From positions 2,316,501 to 2,380,500 of the forward strand of contig JADJVV010000001.1 in assembly GCA_016710435.1 (NCBI GenBank): a DNA stretch of 64,000 nucleotides, in the 5' to 3' direction. Below, one piece after another: positions 8,720 through 17,329 of this stretch. The notes below the pieces were generated by a model, which was given only the letters and a program-made list of their open reading frames with translations, made no database searches and was not told where the DNA came from. Position numbers and translations under genes: made by a program. Origin of the DNA: Hyphomicrobiales bacterium (lineage in GTDB: Bacteria; Pseudomonadota; Alphaproteobacteria; Rhizobiales; Aestuariivirgaceae). Each line of letters begins with the position of its first letter. The stretch's first letter is position 1.

Positions 8720-9919
8720 ATGCAGAAAACCCGGCCCGCCGAATTCATTGCCCTTGTGGCGGCACTCACCGCCATGGTCGCCATGACCATTGACACCATG
8801 CTGCCGGCCATTGGCACCATGGCAAAGGAACTGGGTGCGGCCCATGACAATGACCGGCAACTGATTATTCTCATCTTCTTCGCAGGCCTGGCATTGGGCA
8901 CGCTGATCCTGGGCCCGGTCTCGGATTCGACAGGGCGCAAGCCGGCGATCTATGCGGGCCTCGGCTTCTATCTGGCCGGTTGCCTGATGTGCTTCTTCGC
9001 CTCCAGCTTCCCCATGCTCATCGCCGGGCGCTTTGTGCAAGGCTTCGGTGCGGCAGGCCCGCGCGTCGTTTCCATGGCCATGGTGCGCGACGGGTCCAAG
9101 GGCGCGGACATGGCGCGCATCATGTCGTATGTCATGTCGGTCTTCATGCTTGTGCCGATCATTGCGCCGTCGATCGGCCAGCTTGCCCTGAACTTTGGCG
9201 ACTGGCGGATGATCTTCCTGGGCTTCATGGTTCTCGCCGTTCTGGCCGGGATCTGGCTTGCCACCCGGCAGGAAGAGACGTTGCTGCCTGAGAACCGCCA
9301 CCTCTTTCACGCCAGCGCCCTGTGGGACAGCGCCAGGGCCGTGGTGAAACACCCGGTCTCTTTTGGATACACCATTGCGGTGGGCTTCGTGTTTGCGGCC
9401 TTCAACGTCTATCTCGCCACGACGCAGCAGGTGTTTGCCGAGCAATACGACCAGGGCGGCTACTTTGCGCTTTGGTTTGGAGGTTTCTCCATCGGCCTTG
9501 CCATCGCCATGGTCGTCAACGGACGTACGGTGAGGGTCTATGGCATGCGCAAGCTTTCGAAATACGCGCTCTGGGCCTTCATGGCCAACTGGGCGATCAT
9601 GTTGCTGGCCAGCCTTGCGGCGGCAGGCCAGCCACCACTTTGGCTGGTGGCGGTACTGATGTTCATATCGTTCTTCTGCAGCGGCATGATTTTCGGGAAC
9701 TACAATGCCATGGCCATGGAACCCATGGGGCGAATTGCCGGCATGGCGGCGGCGGTATCCGGTGCCCTGTCCTCGCTGATGGCCATTGTGCTCGGCGGCT
9801 TTGCCGCGCGCCAGTATGACGGGACGCTGACCCCCGTGGCGCTCTCCTTTGTCATCTTCGCCGTGGGCGCCTGGGCCGCCAGCGAATGGGCGGAGCGCAA
9901 CCGCCCTGTGGCCGTTTGA
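8720..9919 (+). CDS. MFS efflux transporter, Bcr/CflA-like
   Basis: 399 residues from the ATG at 8720; an in-frame TTG at 8711 is less likely. Twelve hydrophobic segments are apparent. The loop between helices 2 and 3 carries the MFS motif GPVSDSTGRKPAIYAGLGFY (motif A, slightly diverged), and helix 1 has the TIDTMLPAIGTMAKELG signature common in Bcr/CflA-type drug exporters. It would be an inner-membrane proton antiporter exporting small molecules. It is divergent from the P450 gene and followed after 55 bp by soxB, which has its own strong ribosome-binding site. Confidence 0.9.
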   Translation: MQKTRPAEFIALVAALTAMVAMTIDTMLPAIGTMAKELGAAHDNDRQLIILIFFAGLALGTLILGPVSDSTGRKPAIYAGLGFYLAGCLMCFFASSFPMLIAGRFVQGFGAAGPRVVSMAMVRDGSKGADMARIMSYVMSVFMLVPIIAPSIGQLALNFGDWRMIFLGFMVLAVLAGIWLATRQEETLLPENRHLFHASALWDSARAVVKHPVSFGYTIAVGFVFAAFNVYLATTQQVFAEQYDQGGYFALWFGGFSIGLAIAMVVNGRTVRVYGMRKLSKYALWAFMANWAIMLLASLAAAGQPPLWLVAVLMFISFFCSGMIFGNYNAMAMEPMGRIAGMAAAVSGALSSLMAIVLGGFAARQYDGTLTPVALSFVIFAVGAWAASEWAERNRPVAV

Positions 9920-9974
9920 AGCGGGTGAGAATTTCCACCCTTTGCGCTTTCCTGAGCCTCGGTTAGGAAGGGTC

Positions 9975-11234
9975 ATGGCCAAGGGGTATTCCGTCTTTTC
10001 ACTTCTCAAGCACGCGCTGAAGCCCGACTTGCCATGGGGGCAGGCCTGGGAAAAGCCCACGCCGCGCTCATCCTATGACGTGGTGATCATCGGTGGCGGC
10101 GGCCATGGCCTTGCCACGGCCTACTACCTCGCCAAGAACCACGGCATCACCAACGTGGCCGTACTGGAGCGGAGCTACATCGGGTCCGGCAACGTGGGCC
10201 GCAACACCACTCTCATCCGTTCCAACTACGTGATCGACGGCAACACCCAGTTCTTCGAGCATTCGATGAAGCTGTGGGAGGGCCTGAGCCACGACCTCAA
10301 CTACAATTGCATGGTATCGCAGCGCGGCCAGATCGTGCTCGCCGTGTCGCCGGTGCAGATGGACGTCTTCGCCCGCCGCGGCAACATCATGCGGCTGAAC
10401 GGCATCGATGCCGAGCTGCTGGACCGTGGCGAGGTGCAGAAGCTCTTGCCCTATCTCGACTATTCCAAGGACGCGCGTTTCCCCATCTGGGGCGCCATCC
10501 ACCAGGCCCGCGCCGGTACCGTGCGCCACGACGCCGTGGCCTGGGGCTATGCGCGCGCCGCCTCGCAACTGGGCGTGCATGTCATCGAGAACTGCGAAGT
10601 GACGGGCATGGTGATCGACAACGGCCGCATCACCGGCGTGGAGACAACGCAGGGCCGCATCAACGCCGGCAAGGTGGGGATCGCGGTTGCGGGCCACACC
10701 TCGGAAGTGGCGCGCATGGCGGGCCTCAAGCTGCCGGTGGAAAGCCACATCCTGCAGGCCTTCGTCACCGAGACGGTGAAGCCCATCGTTCATCATGTCG
10801 TCTCGTGGGGAGCGGAACTCTTCTATCTCTCGCAATCCGACAAGGGCGGCCTCGTTTTCGGCGGCCATATTGACGGCTTCAACACGTATACGCAGCGCGG
10901 ACAGCTCTTCAAGATCCAGGACGTGATGCAGTGCGCGGTGTCGCTCATGCCCTTCATGTCGCGCATGCGGCTGCTGCGCCACTGGGGCGGCATCCAGGAC
11001 ATGACGCCGGATGGATCGCCCTTCATCTGCCGCACGCCGGTTCGCGATCTCTATCTCAACGGCGGCTGGTGCTACCAGGGCTTCAAGGCCACGCCGGCCT
11101 CCGGCTGGACCTTCGCCCACACCATCGCCAACGACAGCGAACACGACCTCAACCGTTGCTACAGCCTCGACCGCTTCGAAAAGGGTCGCGAGATGGACGA
11201 CTACGGCATCGGCAACTGGACATTCAAGCAATGA
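9975..11234 (+). CDS. soxB: Sarcosine oxidase subunit beta
   Basis: 420 residues from the ATG at 9975, preceded by TAGGAAGG. This is the flavin subunit of heterotetrameric sarcosine oxidase, which oxidatively demethylates sarcosine to glycine and passes the one-carbon unit to tetrahydrofolate. The N-terminal region has the FAD dinucleotide motif VVIIGGGGHGLATAYYLAKN, then YIGSGNVGRNTTLIRSNY, HHVVSWGAELFYLSQ and the C-terminal MTPDGSPFICRTPVRDLYLN typical of SoxB. It begins the soxBDAG operon, with the next start only 10 bp downstream. Confidence 0.97.
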   Translation: MAKGYSVFSLLKHALKPDLPWGQAWEKPTPRSSYDVVIIGGGGHGLATAYYLAKNHGITNVAVLERSYIGSGNVGRNTTLIRSNYVIDGNTQFFEHSMKLWEGLSHDLNYNCMVSQRGQIVLAVSPVQMDVFARRGNIMRLNGIDAELLDRGEVQKLLPYLDYSKDARFPIWGAIHQARAGTVRHDAVAWGYARAASQLGVHVIENCEVTGMVIDNGRITGVETTQGRINAGKVGIAVAGHTSEVARMAGLKLPVESHILQAFVTETVKPIVHHVVSWGAELFYLSQSDKGGLVFGGHIDGFNTYTQRGQLFKIQDVMQCAVSLMPFMSRMRLLRHWGGIQDMTPDGSPFICRTPVRDLYLNGGWCYQGFKATPASGWTFAHTIANDSEHDLNRCYSLDRFEKGREMDDYGIGNWTFKQ

Positions 11235-11244
11235 GGACCCGGCA

Positions 11245-11490
11245 ATGAGAATTCCCTGTCCCCATTGCGGCGACCGCGATGTCTCCGAGTTCCGCTACGG
11301 CGGCGATGCCAGTCGCGTGCGGCCTGCCCATGGCACGGGCGACCTCAAGGAGTGGCACGACTACACCTTCACCTTCGACAACGCGAAAGGTCCGCACACG
11401 GAGCATTGGCAGCATGTGCTGGGCTGCCGCCAGTGGTTCAAGCTGAAGCGCAACACCGCCACCAACGTGATTGACGGAGTGGTGGAATGA
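11245..11490 (+). CDS. soxD: Sarcosine oxidase subunit delta
   Basis: 81 residues. The short zinc-binding subunit of the heterotetramer begins MRIPCPHCGDRDVSEFRYGG, with the CxxC pair at residues 5 and 8, and the remaining ligand region is GPHTEHWQHVLGCRQWF. The C-terminus (KLKRNTATNVIDGVV) is the usual SoxD ending. The frame runs further upstream within soxB, but the ATG at 11245, 10 bp after soxB and with an upstream GGACC, fits the family length. Its stop overlaps the soxA start by 4 bp. Confidence 0.97.
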   Translation: MRIPCPHCGDRDVSEFRYGGDASRVRPAHGTGDLKEWHDYTFTFDNAKGPHTEHWQHVLGCRQWFKLKRNTATNVIDGVVE

Positions 11491-14417
11491 CCGCCTTCAC
11501 GCGCCTCGGCAAGGGCGGCCGCATCGACCGCAGCCGCACGCTCACCTTCACCTATGACGGGCAGCGCCTGTTTGGCCATCCCGGTGACACGCTCGCCTCC
11601 GCCTTGCTCGCCAACGGCAGGCTGCTGGTGGGACGCAGCTTCAAGTATCACCGCCCGCGCGGCTTCATGTCGGCGGGCGTGGAAGAGGCCAACGGCCTTT
11701 TCACCGTAGGCGAGGGCAACCGCGCCGAACCCAATATCGCCGGCACCATGGTGCCGCTGGAAGAGGGGCTTGTTGCCCGGAGCCAGAATGCCTGGCCGTC
11801 CCCCGCCTTCGACCTCATGGCGGTGAACAGCCTCGCGGCCCCGCTTTTCGGCGCGGGCTTCTACTACAAGACCTTCATGGGACCGTTCAAAAAGTCCTGG
11901 ATGTTCTATGAGCCCTTCATCCGCAAGGCGGCGGGCATGGGCAAGGCGGACACTGCCAAGGACGGCGCCCGTCATGACGTGGAATACGGTTTCTGCGATG
12001 TGCTGGTGGTGGGTGCAGGCCCCGCCGGATTGACGGCAGCCCTGGCCGCAGGCCGCGCCGGCGCGAAGGTTATCGTGGCCGAACAGGATAGCGATCTGGG
12101 CGGCAGCCTCCTCTCGGAATCAAGCGATGCGCTGGAACGCTGGCGCACGGGAACCATTGCGGAATTGCAGGCCCTGCCGAACGTGACGCTGTTCACGCGC
12201 ACCACGGCGCAAGGCATTTACGATGGCAACCAGGTGACGTTGGCGCAACTCCTGCCCGCGGGCCAGTTGCTCCATGTCATCCGTGCACAGACGATCATCA
12301 TGGCGGCGGGTGCGCTGGAACGGCCGCTCGTTTTCACCAACAACGACCGCCCCGGCGTGATGCTGGCCTCGGCCCTGCGCACCTACCTGAACCGCTACGC
12401 GCTGGCGCCGACCGCCCGTGCCGTGATCGCCACCAACAACGACACCGCCTACGCCACGGCCTTCGCGTTGGCCGAAGCGGGCGTGGCCGTGACCATTGCC
12501 GAGGAACGCTCTGCGCCTGCTGGCGACCTGCTGGCGCAGGCCGCAGCCCTTGGCATCGCCATCTTCCCCAATGCCGGAATTGCCGATGTGACGGGCGACA
12601 AGCAGTTGCGCGCCGTGCGCCTGAAGGGCCGCCACAGCGTCACCATTGATTGCGATGTTCTCGCCATGTCGGGCGGCTGGAATCCGGCCGTGCATCTCAC
12701 CTCCCATGGCGGCATCAAGCCGAAATACGATGCGGCGATTGCCGCCTTCGTGCCGGGCGGGTTTGCCGAAGGCCATTTCGGCGCAGGAGCCATGCTCGGC
12801 CACTTCGGCCTGCATGCCGCAGTGCGCGATGGCGAAGCGGCAGCGCGTGCCGCCCTTGCCCGCTGCGCAATCAGCAAGGTGCCGGCACCGGTCGAGCCAC
12901 CCGCCGTGCGCGACGACCGCCCCTATGGCATCGCGCCTGCAGCTGATCCCTTCGATGTCACGCTTCCTGCCAAGGCCTTCATAGATTTCCAGCATGACGT
13001 GACGGCCAAGGACATCAAGGTCGCGCACCAGGAAGGTTTCCAGTCGGTCGAGCATCTCAAGCGCTACACGACGCTGGGCATGGCGACGGACCAGGGCAAG
13101 ACCTCCAACGTCAACGCCCTTGCCATGATGGCGGCGCTGCGCGGCCTGACGCCGGAGCAGGCCGGCACCACCACCTTCCGCCCGCCCTATACACCGCTCA
13201 CCGTCGGCGCGCTCGCGGGCCGCAGCGTGGGCAGGCATTTCCGCCCGACGCGGCGTTCGCCACTGCACGACTGGAATGCCAGGAACGGCTGCACCTTCAT
13301 CGAGGCGGGGCCGTGGATGCGCGCCTGGTACTACGACTGGGCAGGCGCCACGCCGGAGGAAGCCTACGTCAAGGAAATGCTTCTGGTGCGCAAGGGCGTC
13401 GGCATTGCCGATGTCTCGACCCTCGGCAAGATTGACGTGCAAGGCCCGGATGCAGCGGAATTCCTCAACCGTGTCTACGTCAACGGCTTCGCCAAGCTGC
13501 CCGTGGGCAAGGCCCGCTACGGCGTGATGCTGAACGATGACGGCATCGTGCTCGACGACGGCACCACCAGCCGGATCAGCGACACGCAATTCTACATGAC
13601 CACCACGACGGCGCAGGCCGGCGAGGTGATGTCGTGGCTCGAATACCTGCTGCAATGCCACTGGACCGACCTGAAGGTGCATGTGGCCTCTCTCACCGAT
13701 GAGTGGGGCGGCATGGCCGTCTCGGGCCCAGACTCGCGCAAGGCCCTGCAACTCGCCTTCCCGGATGCGGACGTTTCCAGCGAAGCGCTGCCCTACATGG
13801 GCGTGAAGGACATTTCGTTCGGCGGCACGACCGTGCGGCTGATGCGGCTCTCCTTCTCCGGTGAACTGGCCTACGAAGTTCATTGCCCCGCGAATTTCGT
13901 GACCGCATTGTGGGAGCACATCCTGCAGGCCGCGGCACCGCTTGGCATCCGCCCCTATGGCCTTGAAGCGCTGGCGAGCCTCCGCATCGAGAAGGGTCAT
14001 GTGGCCGGTCTTGAACTGGACCATCGCAACTCGCTCGACGACCTTGGCCTCGGCAAGATGGCGGCGAAGGAGAAACCCTTCATCGGCAAGGAACTGCGCC
14101 TGCGCGAAGACATGCAATCGGCCGATCGCTGGTCCCTCGTCGGTCTGGAACTGCTGGAACCTGAGAAGCGCCTGCGCGGCGCCTCTATCCTGTTTGCGGC
14201 GACAGACGAGATCAAGGGCCATGGCCGCGGCTACATCACCTCCGTCACCTGGTCTACCGAACTGGAGAAGTTCATCGCGCTCGGCCTCTACAAGGGGGGT
14301 CTGAAGCATGAAGGTGAAGAGATCATCGCCGCCTTCCCGCTGAAGAACGAACAGGTGCGGCTGAAGATCGTCTCGCCGCATTTCATCGACAAGGAAGGAG
14401 CGCGTCTCCATGGCTGA
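11487..14417 (+). CDS. soxA: Sarcosine oxidase subunit alpha
   Basis: 976 residues, normal for SoxA. Domains in order: an N-terminal 2Fe-2S-ferredoxin-like fold without the cluster (TFTYDGQRLFGHPGDTLASA and RSFKYHRPRGF, residues about 10-65), a Rossmann NAD/FAD domain with VLVVGAGPAGLTAALAAGRAG near 173-193, a second nucleotide-binding half, and a C-terminal GcvT-like aminomethyltransferase region from about 600 (GVGIADVSTLGKIDVQGPDA) that binds folate. It oxidises sarcosine together with SoxB and forms methylene-tetrahydrofolate. ATGA overlap with soxD and an 8-bp overlap with soxG indicate coupled translation. Confidence 0.97.
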   Translation: MTAFTRLGKGGRIDRSRTLTFTYDGQRLFGHPGDTLASALLANGRLLVGRSFKYHRPRGFMSAGVEEANGLFTVGEGNRAEPNIAGTMVPLEEGLVARSQNAWPSPAFDLMAVNSLAAPLFGAGFYYKTFMGPFKKSWMFYEPFIRKAAGMGKADTAKDGARHDVEYGFCDVLVVGAGPAGLTAALAAGRAGAKVIVAEQDSDLGGSLLSESSDALERWRTGTIAELQALPNVTLFTRTTAQGIYDGNQVTLAQLLPAGQLLHVIRAQTIIMAAGALERPLVFTNNDRPGVMLASALRTYLNRYALAPTARAVIATNNDTAYATAFALAEAGVAVTIAEERSAPAGDLLAQAAALGIAIFPNAGIADVTGDKQLRAVRLKGRHSVTIDCDVLAMSGGWNPAVHLTSHGGIKPKYDAAIAAFVPGGFAEGHFGAGAMLGHFGLHAAVRDGEAAARAALARCAISKVPAPVEPPAVRDDRPYGIAPAADPFDVTLPAKAFIDFQHDVTAKDIKVAHQEGFQSVEHLKRYTTLGMATDQGKTSNVNALAMMAALRGLTPEQAGTTTFRPPYTPLTVGALAGRSVGRHFRPTRRSPLHDWNARNGCTFIEAGPWMRAWYYDWAGATPEEAYVKEMLLVRKGVGIADVSTLGKIDVQGPDAAEFLNRVYVNGFAKLPVGKARYGVMLNDDGIVLDDGTTSRISDTQFYMTTTTAQAGEVMSWLEYLLQCHWTDLKVHVASLTDEWGGMAVSGPDSRKALQLAFPDADVSSEALPYMGVKDISFGGTTVRLMRLSFSGELAYEVHCPANFVTALWEHILQAAAPLGIRPYGLEALASLRIEKGHVAGLELDHRNSLDDLGLGKMAAKEKPFIGKELRLREDMQSADRWSLVGLELLEPEKRLRGASILFAATDEIKGHGRGYITSVTWSTELEKFIALGLYKGGLKHEGEEIIAAFPLKNEQVRLKIVSPHFIDKEGARLHG

Positions 14418-14952
14418 GATCATGCTCGACGCCCGCTCGCCCCTTGCAAGCGCTTCCGCCTTTGACGCCCCCGGCATTTCCATCCGCGAGGAGGGCGGTT
14501 TCACCCTCACGCAGGTGGCGGGCTTCGGCAAGGCATTCGAAAAGGCATTGGCCACTGAAGCGGGCAAGCTCCCGGCAAAGGTGGGGACGGCGCAAACGAA
14601 TGATGCCCTCACCGTGCTGCGGATCGCGCCGCAACAATTCTGGTGCGTGGGGGATTCGGCTCCCGCTGAGCTGTCAGCCGATTGTCTGGTGACACCCCTG
14701 TCGTCGGCGCGCTGCCGCATCCGCGTTGAGGGCGCGCTGGCCCGCCGCGTGCTGGCCCGCGCCGCGCAGGTGAATTTCGATGCGAAGGCCTTCAAGCCCG
14801 GCCACTTTGTCATGACCGGCATCCATCACACGCCCGTTCTCATCCACTGCGTAGGGGATGACGCTTTCCACGTTTATGCGCTGCGGACCTTTGCGCTGGC
14901 CGTGTGGGAGTGGCTGGTGGATGCGGGCGAGGGGCTGGCGCAGCGGGTGTGA
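14410..14952 (+). CDS. soxG: Sarcosine oxidase subunit gamma
   Basis: 180 residues, starting 8 bp inside the end of soxA. Members are GcvT-like in fold and complete the heterotetramer. Recognised blocks: VAGFGKAFEKALATEAGKLP, VLRIAPQQFWCVG and a C-terminal HCVGDDAFHVYALRTFALAV. The gene ends the operon. Its last 113 bp are overlapped on the other strand by the 3' end of the LysR-type regulator gene, an unusually long convergent overlap. The folate genes that often follow soxG (glyA, purU, folD) are not present here. Confidence 0.95.
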   Translation: MAEIMLDARSPLASASAFDAPGISIREEGGFTLTQVAGFGKAFEKALATEAGKLPAKVGTAQTNDALTVLRIAPQQFWCVGDSAPAELSADCLVTPLSSARCRIRVEGALARRVLARAAQVNFDAKAFKPGHFVMTGIHHTPVLIHCVGDDAFHVYALRTFALAVWEWLVDAGEGLAQRV

Positions 14953-15835
14953 TTTCCGCCAGCAGCCACGCCGCGAAGGCCTGCACGTCTGCCTGGCGGT
15001 GCCGCGCCGCCGGCATGGCAATCACATAGCTTTGCCCCAGTGGCAGGGAATGCCGTGACAGGGCGACGAGCCGTCCATCATCCAGTGCCGCTTGCGCCAG
15101 AAGAATCTGCCCGAGCGCGATGCCACAGCCGGACTCGGCCAGTTGCAGCGCAGTCCGCGAGGCGCTGACCTGATGGCCCGTGGAAAGATCAACCCGCTCG
15201 CGCGGCGCGACGTGCTGGAACCAGTCTTTCCACGTCACGTTTGAACCGTAGCTCGGTCCCCATTGCGTGTGGATGAGTGCGGCGGAATCAGCCGCCGTGA
15301 GATCCCGTTCTGCACCGATTGCGGCAGGGTGGGACGGCGCACAGAGCGGCACCACGCTGTCGCGGCAAAGCTCTTCCTGCACCAGGTCGTCATCCGGCAA
15401 GCGTCCATAGTTGATGCGGATGTCCCAGTGTCCCGGCGTCACATCCTCTTCGACGGCGAGGTCGATGCGAAGGCGCGGGTGGCGCGCCAGGAAGCGTGGC
15501 AATTGCTGCACCAGCCAGCATTCCGCCAATGATGGCACACAACTGATGCGGAGCCGCCGCCGGGTTCCGCTGCGCGACGCACGCTGGGCCGCCTCCGACA
15601 ATTCATCGAGCGCCGGGACGATGGATTGCAGCAAAGACTTCCCGGCATCCGTGAGCAGCACGCGGTTGTTCAGCCGCTGGAACAGCGTCTTGCCCAGATG
15701 CGTCTCCAGCTTGCGCACCAACTGGCTGATGGCAGCTGGCGTGACCCCGAGGTCACGCGCGGCGATCAGGAAGCTGCCGTGCCGGCCCGCCGCAGCGAAG
15801 GCATTCATGGCGTTGAGGGGAAGGGGTGTCTTCAT
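14840..15835 (-). CDS. LysR-family transcriptional regulator, GcvA-like
   Basis: 331 residues from the ATG at 15835 (MKTPLPLNAMNAFAAAGRHG). The N-terminal winged helix (AARDLGVTPAAISQLVRKLE, about residues 25-45) has the LysR/GcvA pattern, followed by a periplasmic-binding-like effector domain (RRRLRISCVPSLAECWLVQQ). The effector domain should end near residue 295 (AFAAWLLAEITPA); a tail of about 35 Pro/Ala/Arg/His-rich residues lies antisense to soxG and may be non-functional read-through. It is divergent from the 2OG oxygenase gene, 93 bp apart, and is probably its regulator; a role for soxBDAG is also possible. A much longer upstream extension of the frame is antisense to the oxygenase and was rejected. 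Confidence 0.9.
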   Translation of the reverse strand: MKTPLPLNAMNAFAAAGRHGSFLIAARDLGVTPAAISQLVRKLETHLGKTLFQRLNNRVLLTDAGKSLLQSIVPALDELSEAAQRASRSGTRRRLRISCVPSLAECWLVQQLPRFLARHPRLRIDLAVEEDVTPGHWDIRINYGRLPDDDLVQEELCRDSVVPLCAPSHPAAIGAERDLTAADSAALIHTQWGPSYGSNVTWKDWFQHVAPRERVDLSTGHQVSASRTALQLAESGCGIALGQILLAQAALDDGRLVALSRHSLPLGQSYVIAMPAARHRQADVQAFAAWLLAEITPAAPAPRPHPPATPTRPAQRSAAHKRGKRHPLRSG

Positions 15836-15928
15836 GCGCTGACCAAGAAAATCCAAGTCAGGATGAACAAATTCTGGCTTGCAGGCAAAGGAAATCGTTG
15901 TCAGACCTGCGGGTTCTTGGAGGACCCC

Positions 15929-16717
15929 ATGCACGACATTCTTGATCTCGAACGTTACCCCTTGCACCGTGTCGGCACGGCGGAATGGCATGCGCTGGTG
16001 AAGCGCTGCCGCGCCGACCTGGCCGCCAACGGCATGTTCAACCTGGAAGGACTGGTGCGTGCCGATGCCCTGGCCCGCATCACCGCCGAGATCAACCCCG
16101 TGATGGAGCGCCTGTCCTTCCTCCACAAGCGCGAGCACAACATCTATTTCCTCAAGTCCATTCCCGGGCTTGCCCTCGATCATCCGGCACTCGCAACCAC
16201 GACGACGATCAATCACACCGTCTGCGCCGACCAGATTGCGCAGAGTCTGGTCATGTACATCTACGAATGGGCACCGATGGTGATGTTCCTTGGCGAGACC
16301 ATGGGCAAGACGGCGCTCTATCCCATGCGCGATCCATTGGCGCGGGTGAATGTGATGAGCTACCGCGCCGGCGAGGCACTGAACTGGCATTTCGACCGCA
16401 GCGAGTTCACCACCACACTCCTGTTGCAGGCGCCCGACAAAGGCGGAGAATTCGTCTACCGCACCGACCTGCGCAGCGACACCGACCCCAACTATGACGG
16501 CGTGGCGAAGCTGATGCGCGGCGAAGACCCGGATGTGAAGACACTCACGCTGTCGTCCGGCACGCTCAACGTGTTCCGCGGCAAGAACACCGCTCACAAG
16601 GTGGCAACCGTGGAGGGACAGAAGGATCGCCTCATCGCCGTGTTCTCGTACTACGAGAAGCCCGGCGTCATGTTTTCCCGCGACGAGCAGATGGGCTTCT
16701 ACGGCCGCGCCGCCTGA
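15929..16717 (+). CDS. 2OG-Fe(II) oxygenase, HalD/BesD-like
   Basis: 262 residues; the ATG at 15929 has GGAGG six bases upstream. The double-stranded beta-helix core holds the iron triad HFD (His154, Asp156) and His223 (TAHKV), with Arg234 as the likely 2-oxoglutarate ligand. Surrounding blocks (GEALNWHFDRSEFTTTLLLQ; GTLNVFRGKNTAHKVATVEG) resemble the family containing the free-amino-acid halogenases BesD/HalD. Those halogenases lack the aspartate; here it is present, so hydroxylation rather than chlorination is predicted. The substrate is perhaps a free amino acid or amine, by inference from the family. It is divergent from a LysR gene and followed by a hairpin. Confidence 0.8.
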   Translation: MHDILDLERYPLHRVGTAEWHALVKRCRADLAANGMFNLEGLVRADALARITAEINPVMERLSFLHKREHNIYFLKSIPGLALDHPALATTTTINHTVCADQIAQSLVMYIYEWAPMVMFLGETMGKTALYPMRDPLARVNVMSYRAGEALNWHFDRSEFTTTLLLQAPDKGGEFVYRTDLRSDTDPNYDGVAKLMRGEDPDVKTLTLSSGTLNVFRGKNTAHKVATVEGQKDRLIAVFSYYEKPGVMFSRDEQMGFYGRAA

Positions 16718-16730
16718 GTCCGGACGCAAA

Positions 16731-16755
16731 CAGGCCGCCACAACATGGCGGCCTG
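16731..16755. terminator. Bidirectional hairpin between convergent genes
   Basis: CAGGCCGCC and GGCGGCCTG form a perfect 9-bp stem with a 7-nt loop, between the oxygenase gene and the convergent small secreted protein gene. T-runs are poor on both sides. Confidence 0.55.
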
Positions 16756-16777
16756 CCAAATTGGACTGGCGCGTTGC

Positions 16778-17173
16778 TCAGTTGATGGTTCCGCCACCAC
16801 CGCCCGCCGCGTTGCCGGCGTTGTTGGTGCTGGACACGCCACCCGTGGCGCCCGCGCCACCGGAACCACCACCGCCGGTGTCATTGCCACCGGTATCCGT
16901 GCCGCCCGGTTCTCCATCCTTCCCCGGAGGTGCAACGCGCGTCTTGATGATTTCGCACTTGCCCTTCTTGCACAACACCACGTTGATCTTGTTGATGCAG
17001 CCATAGCTGCCGGATTTGTTCACGCCCATGTAGGTGCCGCCGCACATGTGTTTCACATCCTTGGGCGAGGCATTGAAAGTCCGCGCCTCTGCCGGAATGG
17101 CCGCGAACAGGGCACCGAGCGCCAGACCGGCGAGAAGGGTGCAACCACGAACGGAATGAACGGATAGCGTCAC
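16778..17173 (-). CDS. Small secreted cysteine-containing, glycine-rich protein of unknown function
   Basis: 131 residues. The start is a GTG at 17173, preceded by AGGAGG at a spacing of five, which beats longer in-frame alternatives. A clear signal peptide (SVRGCTLLAGLALGALFAAIPAEA) precedes a mature part of about 100 residues. A core of about 50 residues carries four cysteines (MCGGTYMG, YGCINKINVVLCKKGKCEII), possibly two disulfides. A low-complexity tail follows, dominated by Gly, Thr, Asn and Ser. No family is recognised. It is likely periplasmic or extracellular and transcribed alone. Confidence 0.75.
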   Translation of the reverse strand: MTLSVHSVRGCTLLAGLALGALFAAIPAEARTFNASPKDVKHMCGGTYMGVNKSGSYGCINKINVVLCKKGKCEIIKTRVAPPGKDGEPGGTDTGGNDTGGGGSGGAGATGGVSSTNNAGNAAGGGGGTIN

Positions 17174-17275
17174 GGGAACCTCCTGTTGGAGTGGCGGAAT
17201 TGCCATGACGCCACCACAGCATGGCGCACATGAGTCCGTGCTGAAGCCCGCGTTCACCTGACATTCAGGCAAACA

Positions 17276-17311
17276 AAAACGCCATGCCGGCGTGACCAGG
17301 CATGGCGTTTT
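17276..17311 (-). terminator. Rho-independent terminator of the YpfJ-type protease gene
   Basis: AAAACGCCATGCC and GGCATGGCGTTTT form a perfect 13-bp stem with a 10-nt loop. On the minus strand the stem runs into TTTTTG, giving a standard intrinsic terminator 19 bp after the protease stop codon. Confidence 0.9.
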
Positions 17312-17329
17312 GAGTGTGTTGGTGTGGGG

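Noticed and set aside
12120..14822. Open frame of 900 residues antisense to soxA
   Set aside because: It mirrors a certain gene, has His/Arg/Gly-rich composition with no family features, and results from GC-biased third positions on the sense strand.
15929..16717. Calling this oxygenase a halogenase
   Set aside because: The iron-site aspartate is present (HFD), which occupies the position that halide needs in this family.
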